A program made the translations under genes and the position numbers. Source: Plutella xylostella (Eukaryota > Arthropoda > Insecta > Lepidoptera > Plutellidae). From it: a DNA stretch of 64,000 nucleotides. Positions 37,801 to 52,800 of this stretch are shown here, piece by piece; position 1 is the stretch's first letter, and each line of letters opens with the position of its first letter. The DNA lies in the NCBI RefSeq assembly GCF_932276165.1, contig NC_063988.1:9982001-10046000 (forward strand), in the 5' to 3' direction. The notes beneath the pieces were generated by a model. It searched no databases and was not told the DNA's origin. It saw only the letters and a program-made list of their open reading frames with translations.

Positions 37801-40800
37801 GCCAATTTCTCCATAGTCCGTTATCTAACCGACCAAGGATTGGTTCATCAACATACGTACATATAAAATTATTGACAGATGTGTCAAAAGTAACCACTAA
37901 TACCTGGTTATTCTCTAACCGACTATGGAGAAATTGGCACTTAGCTATGTAGTCTTTTTCTTTTGCTATGATTTAGCTCAGCCGATTAACTCTATTATAT
38001 GAGTCATCACACAGGCGACATCAACACAGCTTACAGGGTGACTCATCCGCTGCCTTGCGTCACTACTATTTACTATTTTGCCGTGGAACAATTTCACATG
38101 TCCAGCTGAATGGGTGCGGTGCACTAAAGGGGCAGTACCTAGTGGCGTTTCCAGTATACCACGCACCCTGGGCAGGCAACACATTTATTTACATTACCTG
38201 ACTGGCCAATCCTCTCATGATGTTTGAATAAAATAAATTCAAATTCCCCTAGAAAGTTATTATCAAATAGTGTTTAGCAAACTAAATAAAAAATACGTGC
38301 ATATTTTGATAAAGAAATACCACACATTTTATCATAGATTACGGTTATAGAGCTAGTCAGGTGTACATTGTTAGGTACTAAAGTATCCGAATCAATAAGC
38401 ACGAGAAAGCTCTTTAGGAAACGTCTACGTACAGCAGTATACACAGGGTGATGATGATATCGATACCTATTGCAAGCCCTTAGTATGTATGTATGTAGTT
38501 ATGCGTTCAATTACACCCTATTTTTAGACATGCAATTTTGAATTCTGACATATTTATATAGAAAAAAAGCATGACTCGTCTAGAGCATGCAGTGAGAAAC
38601 AGCCTAGTGACCAACAAGTACACTCGACAGCTACAGCATGCGCTCACCGTGAGGATACAGTCAGCAAAAAAATGAGGTTACAGAAAGATATAAATTACAA
38701 GAATTAAAGGATGGAAGAGTTGGCTAGCGTTAATGTATAGGTAATTAATATGAAACACAACAATTCTATTTATCAAAAAATTAAAAGTTCTGTTAGGTAT
38801 ATTTTTACTGTCACATACGAGTAGAATTTGTGTAAACCTTAAATTATTTCTTACATTTTAGTGGTTTTTTGAAGTCGGTTTTTTAATTTTTTAAATTATT
38901 ATTTTATTTTATAGTTTTTAGTTTATTTGCAATATTTTTCAATCAAAAGTAACGTGCAAATGATACCAAAAAGTCCTACTAATCAATACGAATCATTCAA
39001 GCCTAAACACGAAGTAGTTGCTATATACCGTTGAGGAGTTCCCCTGACTGCCTTCCGTTTCCATCATCAGATCAGCTCAAGCTCACCATCATATTTTTTT
39101 GTTATAAGAACTATATTAACATTCTTAATTTCATTAGAATCGGTTAATATGTGCCCAAAATGGAAATTCATACCCTGTTTTTACCCCTTTACCAACCCTT
39201 GGGGGTGAATTAAAATTCTGAAAAAAAAATGGGACCACCTGGGAGCTCAATGCAATACAACAAAAAAAGAATTTTCAAAATCGGTCCATAAACGGCGGAG
39301 TAATCGGTGAACATACATAAAAAAAAATATAAAAAAAAAGATCCCGACGAATTGAGAACCTCCTCCTTTTTTTGAAGTCGGATAAAAAGAACCCTGCTTC
39401 TTAAACATAAAGTAAATAAATGTTGCATAAATTTAGCACAACTATCCAAAATTACTCATTTATACAGGTTACATCACTTTGAATAGCAATGGACAACATT
39501 TCAAAAAACTAAAGCTGCTATAAATTGAAAACCATTTCGAGATTTAGCTCTAAAGGCCACAAAAAAAATGTTTTTGTATTTTTTGGATGTATTATTTTCG
39601 AGAAAATCATAAAATAGTAAAAAAGTGCTGATGATGTCATGCATCAGGTGCGATGCATTTTGATGATCAAAGCCTACAGATTTAAAAACAAAGTAACTGT
39701 CACTTTCATTTTTGATTGACGTTGACGTTTTATCGTGACGTTGTTGTTTATTTGGGTCATTTTCATTAATTCTGTTCTGACAATTTCTGACTATTTTTTT
39801 TATTTATTATTAAGAGATGACCTCTATATAATATGTCCCAGAGCATGCCACTGCCTACACAGCTGAAAAAATGCTTCTGCTTATTTTTTTATATGATAAG
39901 TACCTACTTTCCATCATCAGAAATATCAAGGTCATTTGAAAATGACCCATTTGTTGGTTGGCATGTAAACAAAGTTTAAATGTCACTTGTCAGTGTCATT
40001 TATGTTTTTTTTCGAGACTCAGACAAAAGACTAAAATAAAAATTGAGCCTAATATGTGACGTCACTTCCGGTTTTAAAATAATTAACTTTAAAGTTAAAA
40101 TTAACATGCAAAAATTTATGTATATACAAAATAAAAAAATACGGGTCCACTAATTTTCTATAAACTTTCCTAATAACTAATAAAAATATAGGGTAAAGAA
40201 AATGAAATGTTGTCCATTGAACCTTAACTGCAACGCGTTACCTATATTCGTTGCTGACCGTACCACTCATACCTAGAGCTCTGTCATCGTACGTTTGAGG
40301 ACCTCGGCCTGACCTCTGTAGAGGCCTCAGCTTCTGTAGTCCCTTGGTATTCTTCACAAGCATCAACTTGTGATCTTTATGTCAAAGTTGCAGGGCCGTT
40401 TTTAATTGTAGCTATGTGTTTTTAAGGGACAGTTGTTGGTGAACGGTAAGTGTGTACTACTGACACACCTAACTCCTTTGTATTCATTATTGAAGGAATT
40501 TAGAGAATGTTGTAATATAATAGGTGTGACATAATGATATTTTGAATATATGTAAATTTTTGTAGCGTCAATGTTTTGCTGTAGATGGCTTAATCATTTC
40601 CAAATTAATAATTTCCCAGAAGGTTTTTTAATTTATCACTTTTTGAGTCTATCCTAATGAAATAATATTAATCAAAAGGTTAAAAAATACGTATGAAAGC
40701 AGCTGCCCGGCAGCCCGATCTTGATTAAATAATTGCATAAACAACTTTCTTACTACTAAGAGTTAGAAACAACAAATATATCACAGCTAGATGGAAAATT

Positions 40801-43800
40801 TATGGATAATTTAAACCCGAAGCCGAGTATATTTATATTCGAGATGAGAATCTGAAATGATACAGGCCGCCACAGAAATAGAAAATGAGAATTAGCCGAC
40901 GGATACGTTAAGCTTGTGATAATAGCCATTGAAATATACCAAAATTACTGAATATGAATACTTAGTCTTAAAAACAAATCTTAAATCGGTTCAGCCTTTG
41001 TGAGCTAAACTACCACATACAGGTATGTACATAGACAAGTTTAAGTTATAGCACCCAACCATCTTTTTGTCGGGGTTAAAAATACATGCGAACTCGATTG
41101 GAAATAAAAGGACAGATTTTCTGTTGCAAATGGTTACTCGGCTTGAACGGCTAGTCGGCCTTTGATCATTGATATTACATAGTTATTAAAAAAAATATAC
41201 CTACTGATATTTGGGTCACGCGTCTGGCCACATTATTCTGTCAACCAATCATTTATTAACTTCACACTCTGCATAATATTTTCACTTGCGCAATTCATTT
41301 CGGCTCCTTTCGTCCATCTTAATGGAGATCTTATTTCACAACTTATAATTATAATTAAATTAGTAGTGATGATGACATTATTAGGTTTACTGATTTGTGA
41401 GAGGAACTCATAAACTTACAGCGAAGGTTTCTTGAGCTATTAGGCGTACAAGAAGTTATCTAGGACGAGCAATAAATGGTACCTCCATATAATTGCACAG
41501 GCATGCGGAGCGAGTGTACTAACTATTCCTCAATGAGTTTGTGACCTAAATACTCTATTGTGATTGGTGAAAGAAACATAGCCACATTGAGTGACTGGGA
41601 CAACTACATAACCACAACTTTACACGAACCTTTAAGTCGTGATTAGTAGAAGTTATATTAGAACTGAAAGTATTGCAGTTAAGCTTGCTTCTACTGTCCT
41701 TAACTAGCATTACACGGCTAGAGAGAAGGAATAGGCTATGCTTCTTGACATTCCAAGCCACGATTCCAATAAATATATGTGTGGAAGCCATAACAAATGC
41801 AGGTCGCCTTGTCATTGGCTATTCACCGCGAGGATGGCAACACCGGAAGAACAGAAATGAGGCACAGAACAAGGAGCTTTCAGATGGCTCAGCTTTATTC
41901 CTCGGATTGTGCACCTGTTTCTAGCTCCAGCTAGCACCGTAATCGACACATTAGCAATCACCGAACCTTAAGCAGCATCGGTTAGAGTCAAACATCTATC
42001 AGATTCACACAAATGAGTTCTGAGCTTTTGCCAGATAAGCAATGCTGCTTTTTAGGATTATTATTAGTCATTAATAACTAATGTGCGATGGTGGTAAGGC
42101 AGCAGGTCAATGAACAATGAGGTATTAGAACCCGTGCTTGAGTGAGTTGACTTTGTTATGGTATGCAATAACGAGGTAGGTAATTAGGTATCCTTTGGAG
42201 ATCTTCATATTATTATCTACATCAAGAACGGAGTTTTTTAAACCTTTTAGAACCTAGCGTCAAATCCGGGATAAAAATTCATTTGATTCTATAGTAAGTA
42301 TTTTTCCAACTGTATTCTAATGAATGACATGGACATCCACTACCGTAGAAGTTACTCTACACGCTAATGCAATAAAACTGGATGCTATTTCCGTGGACAC
42401 GGCCGCGCGTTCTGTCAACAAGAGGTGGCGGCGTGAGTGACCTGCCGACTCATTCCTTGACTCCTGTGTTTGTGTACAAAGAAGGTATATTGTGTAGGTG
42501 AAGCTAGAACCAACAGAAGTGGGTTATCGTTGACATGTGTGACATAATATTTTGGCAGTCTCAAAGTGCTTTTAAACCAGAGATGTGGTATGCTAAGTTG
42601 CTATGAATACGTTTGACATCCTCCAATACCAGGATGCCAGTTTACGTAACAGCTGATGTGCCGAGCCATTCTTGTGACATGAGCATCGAAGTGGCTGTTG
42701 TGTACTGTCGGGCCCACAATGCGATAGCAGGAGCTACAGGTTCTAATGTTGCCAAACACAAGTTTTCTAGCTGTATTTTAAAAATTTCAAGAGTGGTTTG
42801 TGTCATGTAAGCTTCTGCTCCTAAAGCTAAATTTTCTCTCATTCTTAAAAGCGGGATAGTGAATAAAGAATAATTTTCCCAATAGCAATAGGAAGCAGTA
42901 GCAGAGCACAAGAAGATCGACGTTAAAGCTCAATCCTATTCTTGTTTAGTATGGCACTTGTAGACGTTAAATCTCATCGGGGATGTATCGTCCTTAAAAG
43001 CATTTATTTTGTTTAAGACACCATCTAAATACACGCTTACATATTAATATCTAAACAACATAATTTTGCTTCCGATGGTATGGTCAGTTCATAGCTATAC
43101 ACTTTTGTACCTTGCCAAAATCACAATGTTTGATGTTTGAATGTAAATTTGGTTTGTTAGTTTGTGTGTAAAGTGTATAGCCAGTAATGGAGCTGACTGT
43201 ACTAAATGCGGATAATAGTCAGTTGGCGCAATCGCTTATTGCCTGATTTATTATTGCCGTCGTTCACTCCACATTATTGCAAACTAATTAACACTTGCGT
43301 ATAGTGCCTATGACGTTACTTTTAAATGCACTATAAAATGTACACAATCTAACTGATTATTGTTAATGCTAATGAACGTGTAATTAACTACATAACCGGA
43401 GTACTTGTGTTATAACTATTACTATATAGGGAGTCTCAATACAATAACAGTTGTAGCACAAGTTGAGACGCATCCAGGAATTTCAATAGCTATTGTTACT
43501 GCGAGGAATACAGCAGACCTAGACATATAAACTATGTAAAATCTACAAGTTGGCAGTATGTTTTCATTGTATTAGTCATCGCAAAAGGAAAAGATATTAA
43601 AACTTAAAACTACTGAGCTGGTAGAGTCGTCATCATTACATCATCACAACACTGAGGAATGAATCACAGAAATAAATAAGATATCCTTGCATTCAGTATT
43701 ATCTTGTATTGAAGAAACTACCTACAGACATAAAAACCTTTTCAAATAATAAAAAAGGGGAGCGACATAAAAATTTACGTGACTCTTAATAATACGCCCG

Positions 43801-46800
43801 TCGTATAATTACAGAGTTCCTATAAGACCATCTTCTATCTCCATCATGAGTGCCTGGTTAGCTGGTTACCATCCAGCACCATAGTATGTACTCACCAAGC
43901 CCAATCATCAAATAAATATGGGTGGCAATTAATTCGAAGTCAATGGAGAAATCACTAAGTGACTTAATCCTGCACCATCCATTGGTCACGAGTTCCATCA
44001 TCAGATGGGACTTTAGCTCTTACGTTCTTATCTGAAGGAGGAGATCGGACTCCTAGTCAGGTGTTATACTCCAAGATTTACCAAAAAAAACAGCCTTTAG
44101 GGCATTAGAGTATGTATTTCCTTAAGACTCGTGACCGCGTCTTCATTTCCCCGTCTGCGTCTGCGGGAGGCATCAACAACATTACGTCACCGCCGTGAAT
44201 CATACTACGAGTACCACCGACACACACCTATAAACAAGGCGGGTAATAGTTAGCTTATACATGTATTGGGACTTCGAATACATTGCTCTCATCTAAATCA
44301 GATGTATATCTCCAGCGTCCATTTGGTGGAGGGTTTTAACCAAATCTGCCATTAGAACTTCTTTGAGGCTGATACAGCAAGACTATGCAATTGTAAAAGT
44401 AAAGTCATTTTATTTCAAATAGCCATTTCTGGCAAAATTGGTATTAAGTTCTAGGTTTTAGTTTCTACGTTCTCGTGAGCCCTTGTGCGAAGACGGATTA
44501 CTGCTTGTAATGCTATGTTTAGATTGTCTAGTGGTCTGTGAGCTGGTAATCCTACACGTGCGGTATCTGCCCGAAAGCCTTCTGTGGCATAAGAGGCTTC
44601 CAAATTAGTCGACCACTAGTTGATATTAGATGTCGCTCAACTCCGCTGTCGACATTGTATTTAATTCGTCAGCCATAAGACTCATTTTTGAATTCATATT
44701 TACGGGTGACATCCACTGAAAGTCTCTGTAACATGTTTTATGTGGATATTTTTAGCCAGCCTTGAAAATGTATTACATCTTATTATAGGCTCCTCCTCCT
44801 CCTCCTCCATCTCCTCTGGCATATTTCCCTCTGCCTGGAAAGAAGCTCAAGTTGTCCCTTTACCTAAGAAATCCAACCCAACCTCATTTTCCGATTATCG
44901 CCCTATATCTATTCTTCCTTTCCTTTCAAAAGTCCTAGAACGCCTTGTACATTTCCAACTATCCAATTTCCTTACCCGCAATAACCTTATGAATCCTTAC
45001 CAATCCGGTTTTCGCCCTGGCCATAGCACTGTCACAGCGCTCGTAAAGATCTCTGATGACATTCGTCAGGGCATGGACAATGGTCAAATCACAATCCTCT
45101 CCTTGTTAGACTTTAGTAATGCTTTCAATACTGTTAACTTCGAAATCTTGCTGGGAATACTTCGATCACTTAACATATCTCCAATGGTAATTGACTGGTT
45201 TCGCAGTTATCTGCAGGGGCGACGGCAGCGTATACGCATTGAGGACTCATACTCCCAATGGTGTGATATTGCAGCCGGTGTCCCACAAGGCGGTGTGCTA
45301 TCACCTCTGCTCTTTGCTATTTTTATTAACTCCATTTCTAACAAACTTATTTCTTCCTACCATCTTTATGCAGACGATCTACAGATTTATACACATGCTT
45401 CTCCTTCTGATATAGCTCAAGCAGTTAATTTTATGAACACTGACCTGACTAAAATCGTAGACTGGAGTAAACACCATGGCCTTATGGTCAATCCGAAGAA
45501 AACCCAAGTTATCCTCATCGGAAGTTCTAGGTTAATGAATAACAATTTTCTTCGGATGGTGCCGCCAATTTATTTTGACGGGGTTCATGTACCTTATAGT
45601 GATACAGTCAGGAATCTTGGCGTAATTTTTGACAAGTTTATGACATGGAGTCCTCAGCTGGAGGCGGTTAGCCGGAGGATGTTTGCATCAGGGGGATCAC
45701 TTCGAAGACTACGCAATTTCCTTCCTACCTCCACCAAAATTGCTTTAGCTCAATCACTCCTTCTTCCCGTTCTTGACTACGCCGATGCCAGCTATCTTGA
45801 TCTCACTGAGGAGCAACTTAATAAGCTTGAGCGTCTTCAAAATTACTGCATACGATTCATATTTGGCTTAAGAAAATATGATCATGTATCTGTATTCCGA
45901 CAAAAACTCAAGTGGCTCCCAATTCGCCTTCGACGGAATACTCACATACTTTCACTACTTTATTCGGTACTGTTCAATCCTTGTTCCCCAACATACCTTA
46001 AGGAGCGTTTTGAGTTGAGATGCTCTACACATAGCCGCTCACTACGTTCATCTCATAACCTTCGCCTTCATGTTCCATCTTGCACAACTGTGTTTTATGA
46101 GGGCTCATTCACATTTCAGGCTGTTAAATTATGGAACGATCTGCCCATTGAAATCAGACTCGCACCCTCTCTACCATCCTTCAAAAACAAGCTCCGACAG
46201 CACTACTTAAATTTATCTTATCCTGATTAGAATGCACCAGCAATTATTTATTTATTTTTAATAATATTTATGTATTATTATAGAATATATAGGTATATAT
46301 TTATTATTAACTATGTAGGTTTTATATATTATTATATGTAGGTGTTTACATATCGTTTATACTTTATATTAATGTAGTTTATAAATATCTCTTATTTTCA
46401 CACGCTACCCTTTTTCATTATTTCTATGTCCTTTCAATTTGGTTGTCTGGAAGAGATTACTTTTAGTAATAAGGCCGCCGTTTGTGCTATTTATTTTCTG
46501 TTCATGTTTGTAATACTGTTTCTTTTTGTGTGCAATAAAGAGTATTTTATCTTTATCTTTTATCTTATAGGCTATTCATGTACCGGTTCGAAGGTGTTTG
46601 AACTTGGCATTACAATCACAGAAAGATTATTAATATTTACTATTTAGTTGTATTGCATGCAGTCACAGCTTGATACGTTGCTTCAAACCTGGTCATGTAT
46701 GGCCGCCATAAGTTATTTAGCTAACAGACAACGCATTTGTCTAAGTCAGTGGGCATTGTATGTAAGTCAGGTTGTCCAGTGACCGTCAGCGCGACCTTGT

Positions 46801-49800
46801 CCCTGCCCAAATACGCCAGGCCTTAGTTATGTAGGAAAATGACAAGGACTAAAAATTGTTAGGCGCGTATAATGAATATTAGTTATCGATTATTTGGAAT
46901 CCCACTTATGACTACTGTTTCTTTAAAGATACACATAATTATGTCATAAAAAGTTACATAAATATAGGTTTAGTGACAAGACAAGTACCTAACTAGTTAA
47001 AATTTATATTTGATTAGCATTTTTCGGATTTTTTTATTTTCCCGTAATAAGTGGGTTTCTGTACTATGTAGCTGTATGTTCTTTAAAAAAATAAAAAACG
47101 ATTCTCATGAGAGAGTTGGGGTTTCCGGATATTGTAGTCGTCATACATAATTTCCCTACTACAACCTTACATTTCATATTATTGATGTGTACCTAACTGA
47201 CACCTAACTGCATATTTGCATACATAATCTTATAAGGAATCCTAGTTCCGAGGAAGACACTGACAAATTATAGTAAGCGGGAGATATCTTAAACAACTTT
47301 GCACCTTAGGTCATTACCAAAAGAGGCAAGATTGCTCTAACGACACTTGTTGTTAGTTGACAACACGATTAACCTTTAGCAATGGAGGTTGTTGACCTCG
47401 CTGATGTTTCTGTTTTAGGCTGCGTTTCCAGTAGGAAAACTGTTCGTCGCCGATTGAGTTAGCAGCGATGGCGTATCGCTTTCAAGCGTTTACAGTTTAC
47501 AAGTTTTGCGCTCATTTTAACGAAATGCTATTTGTAGCCATTTTGAAATAGTAAGCAGTTTGCCTACTGGGAACTTACACTTATATTCGTTACAGCACGT
47601 CCAAAGAAATTCAATGTCAATCTCAACGATGAGAGTACGATGAATTTCTTACAGAATCGCCTAGCTGATTCCTCTACTGTAAAACAAGTTTCATATTTAG
47701 TGGGTTTTTTACCAGAATATATTAGGATAGCAGAGATTATAATAAAATTATAGAGCCGACTGTACCCAGACAGAACAGTTATGATCTTATGATACGAGTA
47801 ACTAGGAAGAGAGCTGACGGTAATTTTGATTCGATTACGTTGCGAGACAATGATGAATAGAGCCATCGTCTAGTATTACAGTGTGTAGTTATGTACCTAC
47901 AGTGGAACAATTTCTCTAAAAAACAATCTACATCGACGGTCCATCAGTTTCCGAAACAATCAGGTACATGTTACATGGTACCTACATGTTACCGTCTAGA
48001 ATTCTTACTAGAATATTTTGAGTGATAGAAACATATATACATATTGGAAAACCCACTCACATTAGAACTACAATAAAAGTGCACGTTTTATCTGCAGATA
48101 CACAATCAATATCGATGGCCGATTATGAAACCGAATAGCACGAATTGAAGCCGTATCTGTAATGTTTGTACAAGATAAGTGGCACAAATAAAACCTAAGT
48201 AAAAAATCTATTGTGCTTTCGAAAATGTAACACAGAGAGGAATAATAAAGGTCATCGACGTAACCTACAGAAGAAGCGCACAGTAACACTGAACTTCCAT
48301 GACATTCGTGCTTTTTGGAGCAGAAAAATGGCACATTAGGGAGTAAGAGGCTTGAAATAGGGGCATGAGCTCAGCTTATAATACATATATATTGCATATA
48401 AGGGCAAATACACACCCAATTTCACATTAAAACTTAAGAAGTCTTCTATCTACGTACACACTCGTAGTTATGCGTCTACGTAGAATCCACGGGGTGAAAA
48501 AACTCTCTAATTAACGAACCTAAATCATTTTACCAGATCACATTACATATTGTTTACATGGTTAATTAAAAGTAAACAAGGCAGTAATAACACCTCGGCG
48601 TTTCGGTCTGCTGGTCCGTTAAGTTATTTGAGATCTCGACACTGTGTCAGAAAATACGTGTTGTACAGAGGAGGCCACCTTAAATACAAATCACAGACGA
48701 TGCACCTGTAGTATTAGTCCGCACAAGCAACTCACAAATAATCATAATATTTAATCATTAGGTATTTAATAGAAATTTTCGTGTTCGAAGCTTTTTTATC
48801 ATAAACTGCCAATAGCTCTGATTTTCTTAGCTGACCCTACGGGTCCGAGAGGGGCAGACTGCATGGGTAGCATAGCTCTCTTATGTTGTGTTGTGAGTTG
48901 TGACCTACGACTTCAATAAAGTTTATATCGGGCTCGCTCTTAAATATACGGTGACCACGGTGAAAAACATACATCTCATCGATGCATCGATGTCATTCTG
49001 TGAAGATACATTATTTTTGTCATGGGTAAATACATGTATAATACATGATAGGCTAGTCCCATTGTCAGTTGTATAATGTATGGGTTTAGCCAGGTGGAGA
49101 ATAGATAACGGACTTGTTATCTGAGTACTTAACTAGGTGTAGCCGCAAAGTCGTTATGTATCGATTATTATACACATACTTACTGATAGGCGCATTCCAA
49201 GTCATTTGTCAGCTCATTATATAGAAAACTACCAATAAAAATTGATTTAAATATAGTGAAAAATAATCGTTGTAGTAAAGTCGTAGTGAAATGAACGTGG
49301 CATAGGTAGAAACACTAGCATTGGATGATTATGATTAGGTAAAATCACTAATCTAAAGTTTGATAATTATTTATAAATCTATAGAATTATCTCCAATCCA
49401 GGTGGAATGGAGATAACTTATCCATATTCTATCCAAGTATGGATAAGTAATAAAGCATACCTTTACCTATGTATGTAATGTACCCTAGCTTAGCCGGTAA
49501 CATTGTAAACTTTATTAAGTATATACGAGGGCGATACCGAAATGATCGGGAATAGAAAAAAGTACAAAGATATCATAATATTATTTACTTTTATTGTTTT
49601 TCAAAGTAGTCTCCGTGACATTCAATGCACTTTTTCATTCGATTAAACCAATCATTGAAACAGTAATTCCAGTCTGAAGTGGATACTGTCAAAACAGCTG
49701 ATTTGTAAGCTTCGACCGCCTCTTCTGGGCCGCTAAACCGTTGACCACGTAGCATAGCTTTAATTCTTGGGAATGTAAAATAATCATTGGGGCTCAGATC

Positions 49801-52800
49801 AGGGCTATACGGAGGATGGTCCATCAACTCCACGTTTTCCATATTTAAAAACGTTCTTGTTTTGCGAGCGGTATGAGAGCTTGCATTATCGTGGTGAAGG
49901 ATTATACGACGATTCGGGTTAGTTTTACGAAGTTCTCTTACGACTTCCGGCAAACAAACTGTTGTGTACCAATCAGCAGTAACCGTCCTTTGTTCTTGTA
50001 ATGGAATCGTAGCCACATGGCCAGTTTTCGATACAAACGAAGCGACCATTTTTTTCGACACGCTGCGTGAGCGAATAACTTTTGTTGGCTTGACCTCACC
50101 TTCGAAGACCCAAACTGCCGATTGATGTTTTCTTTCGGGCTCATATGAATAAATCCACGATTCATCACCAGAGACGATATTGTAGACAGCATTTGAACTG
50201 CCTCCATTGAACCGTTGCAGAGCAGATCGACACCAATTAACACGAGCCGACTTTTGTTCCTCGGTCAAACGGTGGGGCACCCAGCGCGAAACTAACTTCT
50301 TGACACCCAGTTCTTCATGTAAAATGGTTTGAATGGCTGTCATACCAATGCTGAGAGAAGCCCGAATCTGCTCGTATGTCACATGTCTATCTTCTTTTAT
50401 TAACTGGCGTACAGCATCGATGTTATCTTGTGTTACCGCTGTTTTTGGCCGACCAGTAGAAGGGACTGTGGTAAGAGAGGAACGTCCACGGCGAAACTCA
50501 GAATACCAACGATATATAGTCGTTTTACTTGGTGCTTCAAGTTTATAAATAGAAACAAGCTCGGCGAGACATTGTTCTTGAGATAAACCTCGACGAAAGT
50601 TGTGAAAAATTATTGCACGGAAATGTTCCCGCGTAAGCTCCATTTTTTACACCGACTTGTCAAATTCAAATGGTCAATACTCTTTTATTTTTTACTTTTT
50701 TTAAAATTCGAAAATGGAATTATGTTTGAAAAAACACTACATTTGATACACCAAAAAGGTTTCACTCTAATTTATTCCTAAGTATTCTATTCCCGATCTT
50801 TTCGGTGTAGCCCTCGTATAGAGGTACTACAATAATAATAATAATGTATCTATACTGGCTATAATTATAACTATATTCCAACCATCAATCGGTGTTAGGT
50901 TACGAAGTTAACTAACCGTGTGAATAGTATTAAGCGGAGGCCCTATACTACCTTTCATTTTATGGATAACAATATTTGCTTCAGTATTACCTCTTGATAG
51001 TATTTATTTATTTATTTAATACTTTATTGCACAAATATAACATAAGTGTACAAAAGGTGGACTTAATGCTAAAAGCATTTTCTACCAGCCTATTTAATTT
51101 ACTCCATATGTTTATTCTTGTAACACTCGCAAAAATCGAATTTCTAGTGACTTCGCCGATCGCCGGAACAAGGCAATAAGCCCTTACTGAGAGATTCGCT
51201 TTGCTTTCAATTAGTGAAGGATTATCAACTTATGTACATAGTCAGTACATAAGAAACCCACTCACACGCACAGCACACCAGCCACGTAATGTAAGCTGTC
51301 AGTTTCACTCGGTTCACTGTTACTTTATTTTCCCATTGTTTCAAGTGAAAATCAGGACGACGAAACTAGTTTCTGAACGACTCTCTGTCCTTGGGCCTGA
51401 CGCGGCCAGGGGATCTCTAAGCGCCGCATGTGGTAGCCCCCGAAATAGACACTGTTTTAACACCATACTTGTTTATAAATAGCACCTGAAATCGAGAAAA
51501 CTTTTTTTTTCAACAAACTCGGGTTTTTTTTCTGGGTTTAGAGTAACTGAAAAAACCATGGATTAAAACTAAGTTGCTATGTGAAAAGCCTTCAGATATT
51601 TCAAGATCCCATCAGGCCGAATAGACTACCACCAGGTATCTACACGAAAAACTAAATTTCGGAGCGCTGCTGCAGAAACAACGACTCTACGTCGTTTTAT
51701 TAATCGTACCGCTATGCATAAAAGCCAAGTTACCTTTTTTCTGTCAATCTAGAAGGAGTCCCTTGATACCTTTATACCGGGAGACACGCCATGTTTTATG
51801 ATATCACTCATGCCCGCATCATTACGCCATGACATGAACACTTATAAATAAATACTATTCATGCATGTACACACACGTATTGCCACAATCACAATCCTTG
51901 TGTCATCATCATCATCATCATCAGCCAATAATCATCCTCTGCTGGACATAGGCCTCTCCCATGGAGCTCCACAACACTCGGTCCTCAGTCTTCCTCATCC
52001 AGGCACTACCGGTTACGGGCCTAAGGTCGTCAGTCCAGCGGGCCGGAGGGCGTCCCATGCTGCGTTTGCCTGTTCGTGGTCTCCACTCGAGAACTCGTCT
52101 ACCCCAACGGTTATCGGTTCTTGACAGCTATGTCGGTAACCTTAGTCCTCTGACGGATAACCTCATTTCTGATACGATCCATTACAGAAACCCCAAGCAT
52201 AGCTCTCTCCATAGCACGCTGAGCGACTTTAAATCGGTGGATCAGTGGTAGAAACCTTGTGTGAACTGCACTAATTGATCTTGCAGAGTGAACCAGAGGT
52301 CGAACGTAATGCTCCAAAGACAAAGTAGGAATGGATTTATTTCATCAATTTAGTTATGAATGCACTTCTCAACTATCAAGCATTCTCACCATGCTTGACT
52401 TTGCTACCTGCTTTTGTCATTACTATAAATATTTACTTTGATGCAATAAGACAACCCCGACACAGAACTATTAGTATGTCGAGACTCGAGAGCATTTCAA
52501 AAACCCCATAACGATGAAGTAAAATTTAAAAAGCACTTTAAAACCCATAAAACATACACACAATGGAAAGAAACGAACCCAAGAAACACGGCAAGCACTA
52601 CATAACAACTGGTTTCCAAAAACACTCTGAAATAACTGTGTAGCAACTTAAAATGTTATGTGCATGAGAGGTTTTCGTTAAAAACATTGAGTGTGATGTG
52701 CATTTAAGAATCTGCGATATTCTGCGCAAAAAGAAGATGCAAAGCCAGAACAGCAAACCCAGTGGATTCATTTTGATTGTAAACTGCCCCAGGTATCGTA

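Noticed and set aside
44450..44640. tRNA-like or SINE head near 'gtctagtggtctgtgagctg'
   Set aside because: No B box at a suitable distance and no tail.
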